DNA of 64,000 bases, taken from the NCBI RefSeq assembly GCF_018070075.1, contig NZ_JAGPXE010000012.1, positions 62,001-126,000 of the forward strand, given 5' to 3'. Numbering within the stretch: the first letter of the stretch is position 1; each line of letters starts with the position of its first letter. The stretch is from Saccharopolyspora endophytica (GTDB lineage: Bacteria; Actinomycetota; Actinomycetes; Mycobacteriales; Pseudonocardiaceae). Both the position numbers and the translations under genes were made by a program. Shown in pieces: positions 45,638-54,343 of the stretch. The notes under the pieces are model-generated. The model was not told where the DNA came from, did no database searches, and was given only the letters and a program-made list of their open reading frames with translations.

Positions 45638-45907
45638 ATGGGGATCATCGGATGGATCGTTCTCGGCTTGATCGTGGGAGCAATCGCGAAGCTGATCATG
45701 CCGGGCAAGGACCCTGGCGGGATCATCATCACCATGCTGCTCGGCGTGGTGGGAGCCTTCCTCGGCGGGTTCATCGGCAAGTGGATCTTCGGGACCGGGC
45801 TCAACGAGTTCTGGTCGATCCGGACCTGGATCCTGGCGATCGTGGGATCGCTCATCGTCCTCGGCATCTACCGCGTCATCGTCGGCCGCAGGGCGGTCAA
45901 GGGGTAG
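45638..45907 (+). CDS. GlsB/YeaQ/YmgE family stress-response membrane protein
   Basis: An 89-residue protein with three hydrophobic segments: IIGWIVLGLIVGAIAKLIMP, then PGGIIITMLLGVVGAFLGGF, then ILAIVGSLIVLGIYRVIV. Function in stress tolerance is inferred from family. AAGGAGG lies 6 bases upstream of the ATG. Followed by a strong terminator. Confidence 0.9.
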   Translation: MGIIGWIVLGLIVGAIAKLIMPGKDPGGIIITMLLGVVGAFLGGFIGKWIFGTGLNEFWSIRTWILAIVGSLIVLGIYRVIVGRRAVKG

Positions 45908-45928
45908 ATCCGGGTCGTCGTTCACGGG

Positions 45929-45963
45929 GTGCCGCGCGAGCCGAGTTCGCGCGGCACCTTTTT
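45929..45963 (+). terminator. Rho-independent terminator after the GlsB-like gene
   Basis: Stem GTGCCGCGCGA paired with TCGCGCGGCAC around a short loop, followed by CTTTTT. Canonical intrinsic terminator 20 bases past the stop. Confidence 0.85.
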
Positions 45964-46109
45964 CGCTGCTGATGCCGGGCAGGTGGGCGCCGAGACGCCG
46001 ATCGGGTGTGCGAAGATGAGGGCGATCGTGGATCGCCGTCCGGCGGTGCGCGAAACCCAAGCAACAGGCTTTCCGGCCGCGCGTGGCCGGTGTGGCGCAG
46101 GAGGGGAAC

Positions 46110-46388
46110 GTGGCGAGCACCGAGCTGGAGAAGAAGCCCAGCCAGGCCATCGACCCGGCCGAGGAACCGTCGGTCGAGTGGGGCTGGCACGGCGGTTTCC
46201 CGAAGGGCACCCAGATCGCCGGCTGGTTCTCGGTCGTCGCGGTCCTGTGCATGCTCATCGGCAACCACCAGGGCATCCTCAGTGGCGGCGGGCACTTCAA
46301 GATGGAAGATGTCTGGCTCATCGGCACGGCCGTGGTCCTGGCCCTCGGCCTGTTCTACGACTTGGCCAAGAACAAGCGCCGTCGCTGA
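46110..46388 (+). CDS. DUF2631 membrane protein
   Basis: About 92 residues: an N-terminal polar part with VEWGWHGGFPKGTQIAGWF (typical DUF2631), then two membrane segments and a basic tail KNKRRR. Unknown function, conserved near dxr/rlmN in actinobacteria. The GTG at 46110 with CAGGAGGGG upstream is preferred over GTG at 46083. Confidence 0.88.
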   Translation: MASTELEKKPSQAIDPAEEPSVEWGWHGGFPKGTQIAGWFSVVAVLCMLIGNHQGILSGGGHFKMEDVWLIGTAVVLALGLFYDLAKNKRRR

Positions 46389-46403
46389 CCTAGAACTTCG
46401 AAG

Positions 46404-46435
46404 AAGCCGCCCCCGGAACCCCGAGGGCGGCTTTT
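46404..46435 (+). terminator. Rho-independent terminator after DUF2631 gene
   Basis: AGCCGCCC / GGGCGGCT stem with a 12-base loop followed by TTTT, 15 bases past the stop codon. Confidence 0.8.
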
Positions 46436-46493
46436 CGCTGTTCAGAGCGGTCGTGGCGGGACGGTTCCGCTCCGAACCCGCCCGCTGGTGCGC

Positions 46494-47426
46494 TCAGCGC
46501 AACGCGTGCCGGGAGAAGAAGTCCATGATCATCGGGGTGGCGTCGATCGGCGCGGGCTGATCGGAGTCCGGGTTCGGGTGCGTCGCCGGCCAGTCGTGCG
46601 CGACCGAGTCCATCCGGTAGTGCTCGACCTCGGCTCCCCCGTCGCACGCCCGGTGCTCCACCCGGTGGACCCCGTCGCCGACGTCGCGGGTGACCGGATC
46701 GGGGTCGCAGCCGTTGCGCTCGGCCCAGCCCGCCAGCCAGTCCGGGATCGGCGGGAGCCCGCGCTCCGCGTCGCCGTCGTAGGGGATCGTCTCGTCCAGA
46801 GACCCGTGGAAGTCGAGGATCGGAGCCGGGCGCGTGGGCTCGCAGGCGCCGCCTTGCGGGTAGAAGGCACCGGAGACCGGGGCGAAGGCCGCGATCCGGT
46901 CGCTCATCCGGCAGGCGAGGACCCCGGTGAAACCGCCGCCGTTGGACTTGCCCGCCGCGTAGATCCGAGCCGGGTCGACGCAGAGATCGCGCTGCAGCTC
47001 GTCGAGCAGGTCACCGGTGAACCGGACGTCGTCGACGTCCGCCGAGTACGGCGCCCCCTGCCAGGCCGTCTCGCCGTCGGTCCCGACGAGTCCCTGCGGG
47101 TACACCGCGATGGCGTCCGTGCCGGAGAACTCCGAGAGCTCCTCCTGGTACGCGGAGTCCCGCGAGTGCCCGTGGAAGGACAGCACCAGCGGAGTCGGCC
47201 GCTGCGGCGCGTAGCTCTCCGGCACGTGCAGCAGGTAGGTGCGGGTGATGCCACCCGACACGATCTCCTCGGTCACCGATTCCCCGGGCGCGAGGGCGGT
47301 GTTCCCGCAGCCCGTCGACACCGCCCGGTGATCGGGCGCCTCCGCGTGGGCGGGAGCGGCGAGCAGCACCAGCGCCGCCGCGACGATCGAATGAACCGCT
47401 GCGCCACGAATTCTCAGGTCAGGCAC
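46494..47426 (-). CDS. Secreted PHB-depolymerase/feruloyl-esterase-like hydrolase (LpqC family)
   Basis: 310 residues. A signal peptide to about residue 29 (IVAAALVLLAAPAHA). Alpha/beta-hydrolase motifs: PLVLSFHGHSRDS oxyanion region, nucleophile in AAGKSNGGGFTGVLAC, and DFHGSLDETIPY carrying the Asp. Eight or so cysteines suggest disulfides. Likely an extracellular esterase; substrate unknown. GTG start with GGGAGG upstream. Confidence 0.85.
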   Translation of the reverse strand: MPDLRIRGAAVHSIVAAALVLLAAPAHAEAPDHRAVSTGCGNTALAPGESVTEEIVSGGITRTYLLHVPESYAPQRPTPLVLSFHGHSRDSAYQEELSEFSGTDAIAVYPQGLVGTDGETAWQGAPYSADVDDVRFTGDLLDELQRDLCVDPARIYAAGKSNGGGFTGVLACRMSDRIAAFAPVSGAFYPQGGACEPTRPAPILDFHGSLDETIPYDGDAERGLPPIPDWLAGWAERNGCDPDPVTRDVGDGVHRVEHRACDGGAEVEHYRMDSVAHDWPATHPNPDSDQPAPIDATPMIMDFFSRHALR

Positions 47427-47532
47427 CGTTGCCTCCCAGCTCGATCACTCAGACCTGAGGATCATCGGCCACCGGAGGCGCAACCGGCCACTTCTGTTCA
47501 TTGCGGTCACGGATTCACGACCGCGCCGCGGG

Positions 47533-48645
47533 TTACTCCTCGGCTGCGAGCTGGCCGCAGGCCGCGGCGATCTCCTGGCCGCGGGTGTCCCGGACCGTGC
47601 AGGAGACCCCGGTTTCGCGGACCCTGCGGACGAACTCGCGCTCGACCGGCTTCGGGCTGGCGTCCCACTTGCTGCCCGGGGTGGGGTTCAGCGGGATCAG
47701 GTTGACGTGCGCGAACTGGCCCAGGTGCTTCTTGAGCAGCTTGCCGAGCAGGTCGGCGCGCCACGGCTGGTCGTTGATGTCGCGGATCAGCGCGTACTCG
47801 ATCGACACCCGGCGACCGGTGTGGTCGGCGTAGCCGCGAGCGGCGTCCAGGACCTCGGCGACGTTCCAGCGGTTGTTGACCGGCACCAGCGTGTCCCGCA
47901 GCTCGTCGTCCGGGGTGTGCAGCGACACCGCGAGCGTGACGTGCAGGTTCTCGGCGGTCATCTTCCGGATCGCCGGCACCAGGCCGACGGTGGAGACGGT
48001 GACCGAGCGCTGCGACAGCCCCAGGCCGTCGGGCGCGGGATCGCAGATGCGGTGCACCGCGTCGATCACCCGGCGGTAGTTGGCCAGCGGCTCGCCCATG
48101 CCCATGAACACCACGTTCGACAGCCGCCCGGGTCCGCCCGGGACCTCGCCGTCGCGCATCATGGCCGCCGCCGAGCGGACCTGGTCGACGATCTCGGCGG
48201 TGGAGAGGTTGCGCTGCAGGCCGCCCTGGCCGGTGGCGCAGAACGGGCAGGCCATGCCGCATCCGGCCTGGCTGGAGATGCACACCGTCGCGCGGTCCGG
48301 GTAGCGCATCAGGACGCTCTCCAGCAGCGTCCCGTCGTGCGCCTTCCACAGCGTCTTGCGGGTGGTGCCCTCATCGGTGTCGAGGTTGCGCACCGGGTTG
48401 AGCAGCTGCGGCAGCAGGGCCGCGCCCAGCGCCTCGCGGCTGCCCGCCGGGATGTCGGTCATCGACTCGACGTCGGCGTTGAGCCTGCCGAAGTAGTGGT
48501 TGGCCAGCTGCTTGGCGCGGAACGGCTTCTCCCCCAGCTCGGCGACGACGGCCTTCCGCTCCTCGGCGGAGAGGTCGGCGAGGTGGCGCGGCGGCTTGCC
48601 GCGGCGCGGGGCGTCGAAGACGAGCGGCAGGGATTTCGTAGACAT
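47533..48645 (-). CDS. rlmN: 23S rRNA (adenine2503-C2)-methyltransferase
   Basis: A 370-residue radical SAM enzyme with cluster motif [32 protein letters not shown] and the resolving Cys in [11 protein letters not shown]. It methylates A2503 of 23S rRNA and A37 of some tRNAs. ATG at 48645. Divergent from the metal ABC operon with an 86-bp shared upstream region. Confidence 0.96.
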   Translation of the reverse strand: MSTKSLPLVFDAPRRGKPPRHLADLSAEERKAVVAELGEKPFRAKQLANHYFGRLNADVESMTDIPAGSREALGAALLPQLLNPVRNLDTDEGTTRKTLWKAHDGTLLESVLMRYPDRATVCISSQAGCGMACPFCATGQGGLQRNLSTAEIVDQVRSAAAMMRDGEVPGGPGRLSNVVFMGMGEPLANYRRVIDAVHRICDPAPDGLGLSQRSVTVSTVGLVPAIRKMTAENLHVTLAVSLHTPDDELRDTLVPVNNRWNVAEVLDAARGYADHTGRRVSIEYALIRDINDQPWRADLLGKLLKKHLGQFAHVNLIPLNPTPGSKWDASPKPVEREFVRRVRETGVSCTVRDTRGQEIAAACGQLAAEE

Positions 48646-48731
48646 AGCGCCCTACAGTCTCCCACGTCCGCGGACGACCTTGGTGGGCAGCCGGTGGAGC
48701 CGCCGCGTTGGCCCTCGCGGCACCCCGAGGT

Positions 48732-49670
48732 ATGGTTTTCGGCGTGGCGAAACCCGGACTTGCGAGCAGCCGAAACGCGGCCCTCCTGGCCGTGGTCGCG
48801 ATGCTGGTGTCCGCGTGCGGCACCGGCCTGAGCCGGCCCGATGACGGCCGCAAGCACGTCGTCACCACCTTCACCGTGCTCGCGGACATGGCCCGCAACA
48901 TCGCCGGCGACGCCCTGGTCGTCGAGTCGATCACCAAACCGGGCGCGGAGATCCACGAGTACGAACCCACGCCCAGCGACATGCTCAAGGCCGCCAAGGC
49001 CGACGTGGTGCTGGACAACGGCCTCGGCCTGGAACGCTGGTTCGACCGGTTCGTGCAGCGCAGCGAGGCCGAGCACGTGACGCTCAGCGAAGGCGTCGAG
49101 CCCGTGCCGATCCGCAGCGGCGAGTACCAGGGCAAGGCCAACCCGCACGCGTGGATGTCACCGCGCACCGCCGCGATCTACGTCGCCAACATCACCGACA
49201 CCTTCATCCGGATCGACCCCGCGCACGAGGCGACCTTCCGCGCGAACGCCGACGCCTACCTGGCGCGGCTCGCCGAGATCGACCGGTACCTGCACGACGA
49301 GCTCGCCGCGCTGCCCGAGTCGCGGCGAGCGCTGGTCAGCTGCGAAGGCGCCTTCTCGTACCTGGCGCGCGACGCCGGCCTGAGCGAGGCGTACCTGTGG
49401 CCGGTCAACAGCGAGTCCGAGGGCACGCCGCAGCAGATCAAGGACACCACCCGGTTCGTCCGTGCCAACGGCGTCCCGACGGTGTTCTGCGAGTCCACCG
49501 TCAACGACGGCCCGCAACGCCAGGTCGCCCGCGAAACCGGGGCGAAGCTGGGCGGCAAGCTCTACGTCGACTCGCTGTCCGGCCCCGAGGGGCCGGTCCC
49601 GACCTACCTCGACCTGCTGCGCCACGACGCGCACGTCATCGTCGCCGGACTGCGCGGAGGGACACCGTGA
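48732..49670 (+). CDS. Metal ABC transporter substrate-binding lipoprotein (Mn/Zn/Fe type)
   Basis: About 312 residues of the cluster 9 family. Lipobox VSAC (Cys29). Metal-site regions: VEIHEY-like GAEIHEYEPTPSD (His), ANPHAWMSPR (His), and late VPTVFCESTVND plus YVDSLSGPEGP (Glu, Asp). The set of two His, Glu and Asp favours Mn2+ or Fe2+ over zinc-only binding, and there is no His-rich loop. ATG at 48732 is used; a GTG at 48744 is equally possible. First gene of a four-gene overlapping operon. Confidence 0.9.
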   Translation: MVFGVAKPGLASSRNAALLAVVAMLVSACGTGLSRPDDGRKHVVTTFTVLADMARNIAGDALVVESITKPGAEIHEYEPTPSDMLKAAKADVVLDNGLGLERWFDRFVQRSEAEHVTLSEGVEPVPIRSGEYQGKANPHAWMSPRTAAIYVANITDTFIRIDPAHEATFRANADAYLARLAEIDRYLHDELAALPESRRALVSCEGAFSYLARDAGLSEAYLWPVNSESEGTPQQIKDTTRFVRANGVPTVFCESTVNDGPQRQVARETGAKLGGKLYVDSLSGPEGPVPTYLDLLRHDAHVIVAGLRGGTP

Positions 49671-50386
49671 CCGCCATCAGCGCCCACCACGTGACCGTCC
49701 GCTACGGCGACGTGCTCGCCCTCGACGACGTGTCGGTGGACATCCGCGAAGGACGCATCTGCGGCCTGCTGGGGATGAACGGATCGGGCAAGTCCACGTT
49801 CTTCAAATCCCTGATGGGCCTGGTCAAACCAGATGCGGGCGACATCCGGATCATGGACCGCGACCGCAAGCAGGCGCGGCGCGAAGGGCTCCTCGCCTAC
49901 GTCCCGCAGTCCGAGGCGGTCGACTGGACGTTCCCGGTGACGGTCGCCGACGTGGTCCTGATGGGCCGCTACGGGCACCTCGGGCTCACCCGCCGCCCGC
50001 GCCGCGCCGACAAGGCCGCGATGCGCGCGGCGCTGACCCGCGTGGGCCTCACCGACCTCGCCGCCCGGCCCATCGGCGAGCTCTCCGGCGGCCAGCGCAA
50101 GCGGGCCTTCGTCGCGCGCGGCATCGCGCAGGACGCGCGGCTGCTGTTCCTCGACGAGCCCTTCGCCGGGGTCGACAAGAAGTCCGAAGCGACGATCAGC
50201 GCCCTGCTGCGGGAGCTGCGCGACGAGGGGCGCACCGTGGTCATCTCCACCCACGACCTGGCCAGCGTCCCCGAGCTGTGCGACGAAGCGGTCCTGCTGC
50301 AACAACGCGTGATCGCCCACGGCGCGATCGACGAAGTGCTCGCACCCGAGGTGCTGGCCCGCACGTTCGGGGTGGAGGCGCGATGA
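49667..50386 (+). CDS. Metal ABC transporter ATP-binding protein
   Basis: 239 residues. Walker A GMNGSGKST, signature LSGGQRKR, Walker B LLFLDEPF, and switch His in VISTHDL. The GTG start overlaps the substrate-binding gene's stop (GTGA), and its stop overlaps the permease start (ATGA). Energises import of the metal bound by the lipoprotein. Confidence 0.94.
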   Translation: MTAISAHHVTVRYGDVLALDDVSVDIREGRICGLLGMNGSGKSTFFKSLMGLVKPDAGDIRIMDRDRKQARREGLLAYVPQSEAVDWTFPVTVADVVLMGRYGHLGLTRRPRRADKAAMRAALTRVGLTDLAARPIGELSGGQRKRAFVARGIAQDARLLFLDEPFAGVDKKSEATISALLRELRDEGRTVVISTHDLASVPELCDEAVLLQQRVIAHGAIDEVLAPEVLARTFGVEAR

Positions 50387-51270
50387 TCGAGTGGCTGATC
50401 GAACCCCTGCAGTTCGGGTTCATGCAGCGGGCACTGCTGGTCAGCCTCGTCGCGGGGCTGGTGTGCGCGGTGCTGTCGTGCTGGGTGACGTTGATCGGCT
50501 GGTCGCTGCTGGGCGACGCCGTGTCGCACGCCGTGCTGCCGGGGGTGGTGCTCGCCTACGTGCTGGGGATGCCGTTCTCGGTGGGCGCGTTCCTGTTCGG
50601 CAGCCTCGCGGTCGGGCTGATCGCGGGCGTGCGCAACACCACCAAGCTCAAGGGCGACGCGGCGATCGGCGTGGTGTTCACCGGCCTGTTCGCGCTGGGC
50701 CTGGTGCTGGTGTCGCGGATCCCCAGCCAGGTCGACCTCAACCACATCCTGTTCGGCAACGTCCTGGGCGTCACCGACTTCGACATCGCCCAGGTCCTGA
50801 TCATCGCCGCCGCGGTGCTGGCGGTGGCGCTGCTCAAGCGGCGCGACCTCACGCTCTACGCCTTCGACCCCACGCACGCGCACGCCATCGGCATCTCGCC
50901 GCGGCGGATCAGCACCCTGCTGCTGGCGATGCTCGCGCTGACCGTGGTGGTCGCCCTGCAGGCCGTCGGGGTCGTGCTCGTGACCGCCATGCTGATCACG
51001 CCGGGAGCGACCGCGTTCCTGCTGACCAAGAGGTTCCCGCAGATGCTGGCGACGGCCGCCGGGCTGTCGGTGCTGTCCGCGGTGACGGGCACCTACCTGA
51101 GCTTCCACGTCGACACCTCGACAGGCGGGATGATCGTGGTCTGCCAGTCGGTGGTGTTCGCCCTGGCCTACCTGCTGGCCCCCGGGCAGGGGCTCGTCTC
51201 CCGAGCGCTGCGGCGACGCCCGGTCGGCGGTGACCGAACGACCGCGGGAACCGCGCCGCCCGTATCGTGA
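50383..51270 (+). CDS. Metal ABC transporter permease
   Basis: 295 residues with eight or so membrane segments of the ABC-3 family: GWSLLGDAVSHAVLPGVVLA, GDAAIGVVFTGLFALGLVLV, GVVLVTAMLITPGATAFLLT. The ASHxxLPG-type loop (DAVSHAVLPG) is typical of Mn/Zn permeases. Overlaps both neighbours by 4 bp. Confidence 0.94.
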   Translation: MIEWLIEPLQFGFMQRALLVSLVAGLVCAVLSCWVTLIGWSLLGDAVSHAVLPGVVLAYVLGMPFSVGAFLFGSLAVGLIAGVRNTTKLKGDAAIGVVFTGLFALGLVLVSRIPSQVDLNHILFGNVLGVTDFDIAQVLIIAAAVLAVALLKRRDLTLYAFDPTHAHAIGISPRRISTLLLAMLALTVVVALQAVGVVLVTAMLITPGATAFLLTKRFPQMLATAAGLSVLSAVTGTYLSFHVDTSTGGMIVVCQSVVFALAYLLAPGQGLVSRALRRRPVGGDRTTAGTAPPVS

Positions 51271-51962
51271 AAGTCATGCCGAGCGAAACCGAGCGCCCGT
51301 CGCCTTCGGTGGAGGACTACCTCCGGGCGATCTACGGGCTCAGCGAACGGGGCGAGCCCGTCACCAACGCGACGCTGACCGCGCGACTCGGACTCAGCCC
51401 CTCCTCGGTCTCGGGCATGATCAACAAGCTGGACCAGCTGGGCCTGGTCACCCACGTGCGCTACCGCAGCGTCGAGCTCACCACCGAAGGCCGCAGGCTC
51501 GCGCACTCGGTGCTGCGCAGGCATCGGCTGATCGAGCTGTTCCTGGTCGAGGAGCTCGACTACAGCTGGGACGCGGTCCACATCGAAGCCGACGCGCTGG
51601 AGCACGCCGTCTCCGACGAGCTCGTCGAGCACATCTCCGCCAAGCTGGGCAACCCGACCATCGACCCGCACGGCGACCCGATCCCCACCGCCGACGGCCT
51701 GCTCCCCGTGCCCAAGACCCTGCAGCTCGACCAGATCGAGCCCGGCACGATCGGCACCATCGCGCGCGTCTGGGACACCGACTCCGAGCTGCTGCGCTAC
51801 CTGACCGAGCACGGCATGACGCTGGGAGCGCGCATCGAGATCGTGGAGCGCAAGCCCTTCGGCGGACCGCTGGTGGTGCGCGTCGGCGAGCCCCCGCACG
51901 CCGAAACCCACTTCGTGGGTGACGAGATCGTCGCGGCGCTGTCGATCAGTGTGCAGAACTAG
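51267..51962 (+). CDS. DtxR/MntR family metal-dependent regulator
   Basis: About 231 residues with the three-domain DtxR layout: winged HTH (SVEDYLRAIYGLSERGEPVT, NATLTARLGLSPSSVSGMIN), dimerisation/metal domain (RLIELFLVEELDYSWDAVHI, EADALEHAVSDELVEHI), and C-terminal SH3-like domain. It overlaps the permease stop (GTGA; ATG at 51276 is an alternative start), so it is made with the transporter it probably represses when metal is ample. The 3' end overlaps the convergent gene by 17 bp. Confidence 0.92.
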   Translation: MKVMPSETERPSPSVEDYLRAIYGLSERGEPVTNATLTARLGLSPSSVSGMINKLDQLGLVTHVRYRSVELTTEGRRLAHSVLRRHRLIELFLVEELDYSWDAVHIEADALEHAVSDELVEHISAKLGNPTIDPHGDPIPTADGLLPVPKTLQLDQIEPGTIGTIARVWDTDSELLRYLTEHGMTLGARIEIVERKPFGGPLVVRVGEPPHAETHFVGDEIVAALSISVQN

Positions 51963-52425
51963 GTTCGCCGGTCAGCCGCGAACCGATCGCGTGGGAGCAC
52001 ACCACCTGCTGCGGCGGGCGATCCGGTAGCGGCTCCGACTGGGCGACCTCTTCGCCGTAGATCTGCTCGGTGACCAGCCTGCTGTGCAGCTCGTCGGTCC
52101 GGTGCGCGCCGAGCACCGCCATGAGCAGGTCGAAGCGGCTGCTGGTCAACGACACCGCCACGTAGCAGAAGCCGCCCATGCCGGCGAAGACCAGGCTCGC
52201 GGTGATCCACATGTTCAACGCCTGGGCCAGCGTGATCACCGAAGTGCCCAGCGCCAGGGCCGACCCGAACGCGACCGCTCGCGCGATGGCCGCCTGCCGG
52301 AGCATCGAGCGGAACACGGGGTGCTGCTGGCACAGCTGCCGGATGATGCGAGCGCGCTCGTGACGGTCCAACTGAGCAAGCCGGCTGAGGCCCGCGGTCA
52401 CCGGCTGCGCCGCGCGGAATGCCAT
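51946..52425 (-). CDS. Small membrane protein of unknown function
   Basis: 159 residues. An N-terminal helical cytoplasmic part (RLAQLDRHERARIIRQLCQQ) is followed by two membrane segments (around 48-70 and 73-95) and a polar tail. I do not recognise the family. Convergent with and overlapping the DtxR gene. Confidence 0.6.
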   Translation of the reverse strand: MAFRAAQPVTAGLSRLAQLDRHERARIIRQLCQQHPVFRSMLRQAAIARAVAFGSALALGTSVITLAQALNMWITASLVFAGMGGFCYVAVSLTSSRFDLLMAVLGAHRTDELHSRLVTEQIYGEEVAQSEPLPDRPPQQVVCSHAIGSRLTGEPSSAH

Positions 52426-52614
52426 GGCTGCTCCCGAAAAACCCGACTACGTGCATACGACATCACCCAGTCGATCACGCGCTCGGACGCCGATCAAGCC
52501 GTCATTCGGGGGCTTCGCATTGCGGGAGGACGACGAAGACGTGACGCTGCCTACAGAAAGGGCCCGCTCGAACGCGTCGAGGGGCCTCTGGCGCCGTTTT
52601 CGGGAGTGATCGCT

Positions 52615-53382
52615 GTGAGCATCGCACTGGGTGCACCCGGGTGGACCGACCTGACGTCGCACGACGTCGAAGCCGCGCGCGAGTTCTACACCGGGCTGTT
52701 CGGCTGGCGCTGGGTGCAGCGCTGCGAGTACAGCATCGCGTTCCGCGACGACACACCGGTGGCCGGGCTGCTCAAGCCCGACTCCGACCACATCCCGTCG
52801 GCTTGGACGCTGTACCTGGAGTGCGAGTCGACCCGCCGCGCGACCGAGCGGATCCGGGCGCTCGGCGGGAAGGTCCTCGTCCCGCCGACCGAAACTCCGG
52901 GGCACGAGATGTTCCTGATCGCCGAGGACCCGGGCGGAGCGGTCGTGGGCCTGTGGGAGGCACCGGAGAACGCCGTGTTCGGCTGGGCGCGAGCGGGCGC
53001 GCTGTGCTGGGCCGAGGTGCACACCCGCGACGCCTCGGCGGTCGACGCCTTCTACGCGGAGCTGCTGGGCTACCGGCAGGAGCAGATCGGCGAGCCGGGC
53101 GGCGAGTTCGACTTCACCGTCTGGCACGTCGGCGACCAGCCGATGCTGGGCCGCTTCGAGTCGAGCCGGGCGCTGCCCGCCGACGTCCCGTCGCACTGGC
53201 AGCTGTACTTCCAGGTCAACCCCGACCACGACGCCGACGCCGCGGTCGCCAAGGCCCAGTCGCTGGGCGGCGAGGTGCTGCGCGAACCGACCGACTCCCC
53301 GCACGGGCGAATCGCCGTGGTCCGGGACGTGGTCGGTGCCAGCTTCACCGTCATCGACACCGACCGCCGCACCCCCGAGTGA
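52615..53382 (+). CDS. VOC superfamily protein with two glyoxalase-like domains
   Basis: 255 residues forming two tandem VOC modules: the first begins GAPGWTDLTSHDVEAAREFY with DPGGAVVGLWE, the second GALCWAEVHTRDASAVDAFY and ends with FTVIDTD. Similar to actinomycete 27-kDa antigen/hydroxylase-type VOC proteins. Activity unknown. GTG at 52615 with GGAG 8 bases upstream. Its stop abuts the stop of the convergent sigma factor gene. Confidence 0.87.
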   Translation: MSIALGAPGWTDLTSHDVEAAREFYTGLFGWRWVQRCEYSIAFRDDTPVAGLLKPDSDHIPSAWTLYLECESTRRATERIRALGGKVLVPPTETPGHEMFLIAEDPGGAVVGLWEAPENAVFGWARAGALCWAEVHTRDASAVDAFYAELLGYRQEQIGEPGGEFDFTVWHVGDQPMLGRFESSRALPADVPSHWQLYFQVNPDHDADAAVAKAQSLGGEVLREPTDSPHGRIAVVRDVVGASFTVIDTDRRTPE

Positions 53383-54267
53383 TCAGTCCAGCACCAGCGG
53401 GTCGAGCTCGGCGATGTGGTCGCGGTCGCCGATGACCTCGATCTCGGTGATCCGTCCGTCGTGGACGGTCACGAGGAACACCGAGTGCGCCTTGCCTCGA
53501 GGCGCGTAAGCCGCGCCGATGGCGTCGGCGACCAGCGCCGGACGCGCCCCCTTGGCGCTGTTGTGGAACGCCCGGGCCACGATGTCCGCACCGCGCGACT
53601 CGGCCGTGAGCGCGGGGGCACCGGCCTTGCGAGCGCGGGCGGCGGTGTCCATCGCGCGCTGATCGGCGCGCAGCACGACGTCGGGGGCGAGCACGTTCAG
53701 CAGGCCCTCGAAGTCGCCTTCGCGGGCCGCGCGCAGGAACGCGTCGACGACCTCGCGCTGCGCGACCAGGTCGGGTTCCGGCTGCCCGCTCTGCCGAACC
53801 CGGCGGCGGGCGCGGCTGGCGAGCTGCCGGGTGGCCGTCGAGCTGCGTCCCACGATCGGGGCGATGTCGTCGAACGGCACCGCGAACATGTCGTGCAGGA
53901 CGAACGCGAGGCGCTCGGCGGGTTCGAGGGTGTCGAGCACGACGAACAGGGCCAGCCCGACGGAGTCGGCCATCACCGCTTCCGCTTCCGGCGTCGGCCC
54001 GTCCGACTGCTCGGGCAGGTCGTCGGCCGGCTGCTCCGGCCTGGAGCGGCGGGCGCGGAGCATGTCCAAGCACACGCGGCCGATGATCGTGGTCAGCCAG
54101 CCGCCCAGGTTGGCGACGTCATCGGCGCCCGCGCGGTCCACGCGCAGCCACGCCTCCTGCACCGCGTCCTCGGCCTCGGCGTGCGAGCCGAGCATCCGCA
54201 GCGCGACCCCCTTCAACCGCCTGCGGTGCTGCTCGAACCGCTTCGCCAGGAAATCGCTGTCGTCCAT
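53383..54267 (-). CDS. SigJ/ECF41-type RNA polymerase sigma factor with SnoaL-like C-terminal domain
   Basis: 294 residues. Sigma2 region: FEQHRRRLKGVALRMLGSHA, then EAEDAVQEAWLRVDRA. Sigma4: VPFDDIAPIVGRSSTATRQL and ASRARRRVR. Residues about 170-294 form a SnoaL/NTF2-like domain that in this group modulates sigma activity in place of a separate anti-sigma factor. The classical DGGGK motif of ECF41 is not present, so it may belong to a neighbouring subgroup. A promoter matching the SigJ/ECF41 consensus lies just upstream, indicating autoregulation. Confidence 0.9.
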   Translation of the reverse strand: MDDSDFLAKRFEQHRRRLKGVALRMLGSHAEAEDAVQEAWLRVDRAGADDVANLGGWLTTIIGRVCLDMLRARRSRPEQPADDLPEQSDGPTPEAEAVMADSVGLALFVVLDTLEPAERLAFVLHDMFAVPFDDIAPIVGRSSTATRQLASRARRRVRQSGQPEPDLVAQREVVDAFLRAAREGDFEGLLNVLAPDVVLRADQRAMDTAARARKAGAPALTAESRGADIVARAFHNSAKGARPALVADAIGAAYAPRGKAHSVFLVTVHDGRITEIEVIGDRDHIAELDPLVLD

Positions 54268-54271
54268 CGGT

Positions 54272-54297
54272 CACATTCCTCCGTCGCCGCCCGTCAT
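54272..54297 (+). promoter_or_regulatory. SigJ/ECF41-type promoter, plus strand
   Basis: GTCACA, 16 bases, CGTC. It reads toward the carboxymuconolactone decarboxylase-family gene, with a predicted 5' leader of about 40 bases. The spacing equals the published SigJ/ECF41 target motif (from memory). Confidence 0.75.
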
Positions 54298-54304
54298 GGG
54301 GGTA

Positions 54305-54330
54305 GACGAGCCGGAACCGGCTCATGTGAC
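54305..54330 (-). promoter_or_regulatory. SigJ/ECF41-type promoter, minus strand
   Basis: TGTCACA, 16 bases, CGTC on the minus strand, reading into the sigma factor gene with a predicted leader of about 30 bases. Together with the plus-strand promoter it forms a face-to-face pair. Confidence 0.78.
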
Positions 54331-54343
54331 ACCGGAGGCACTC

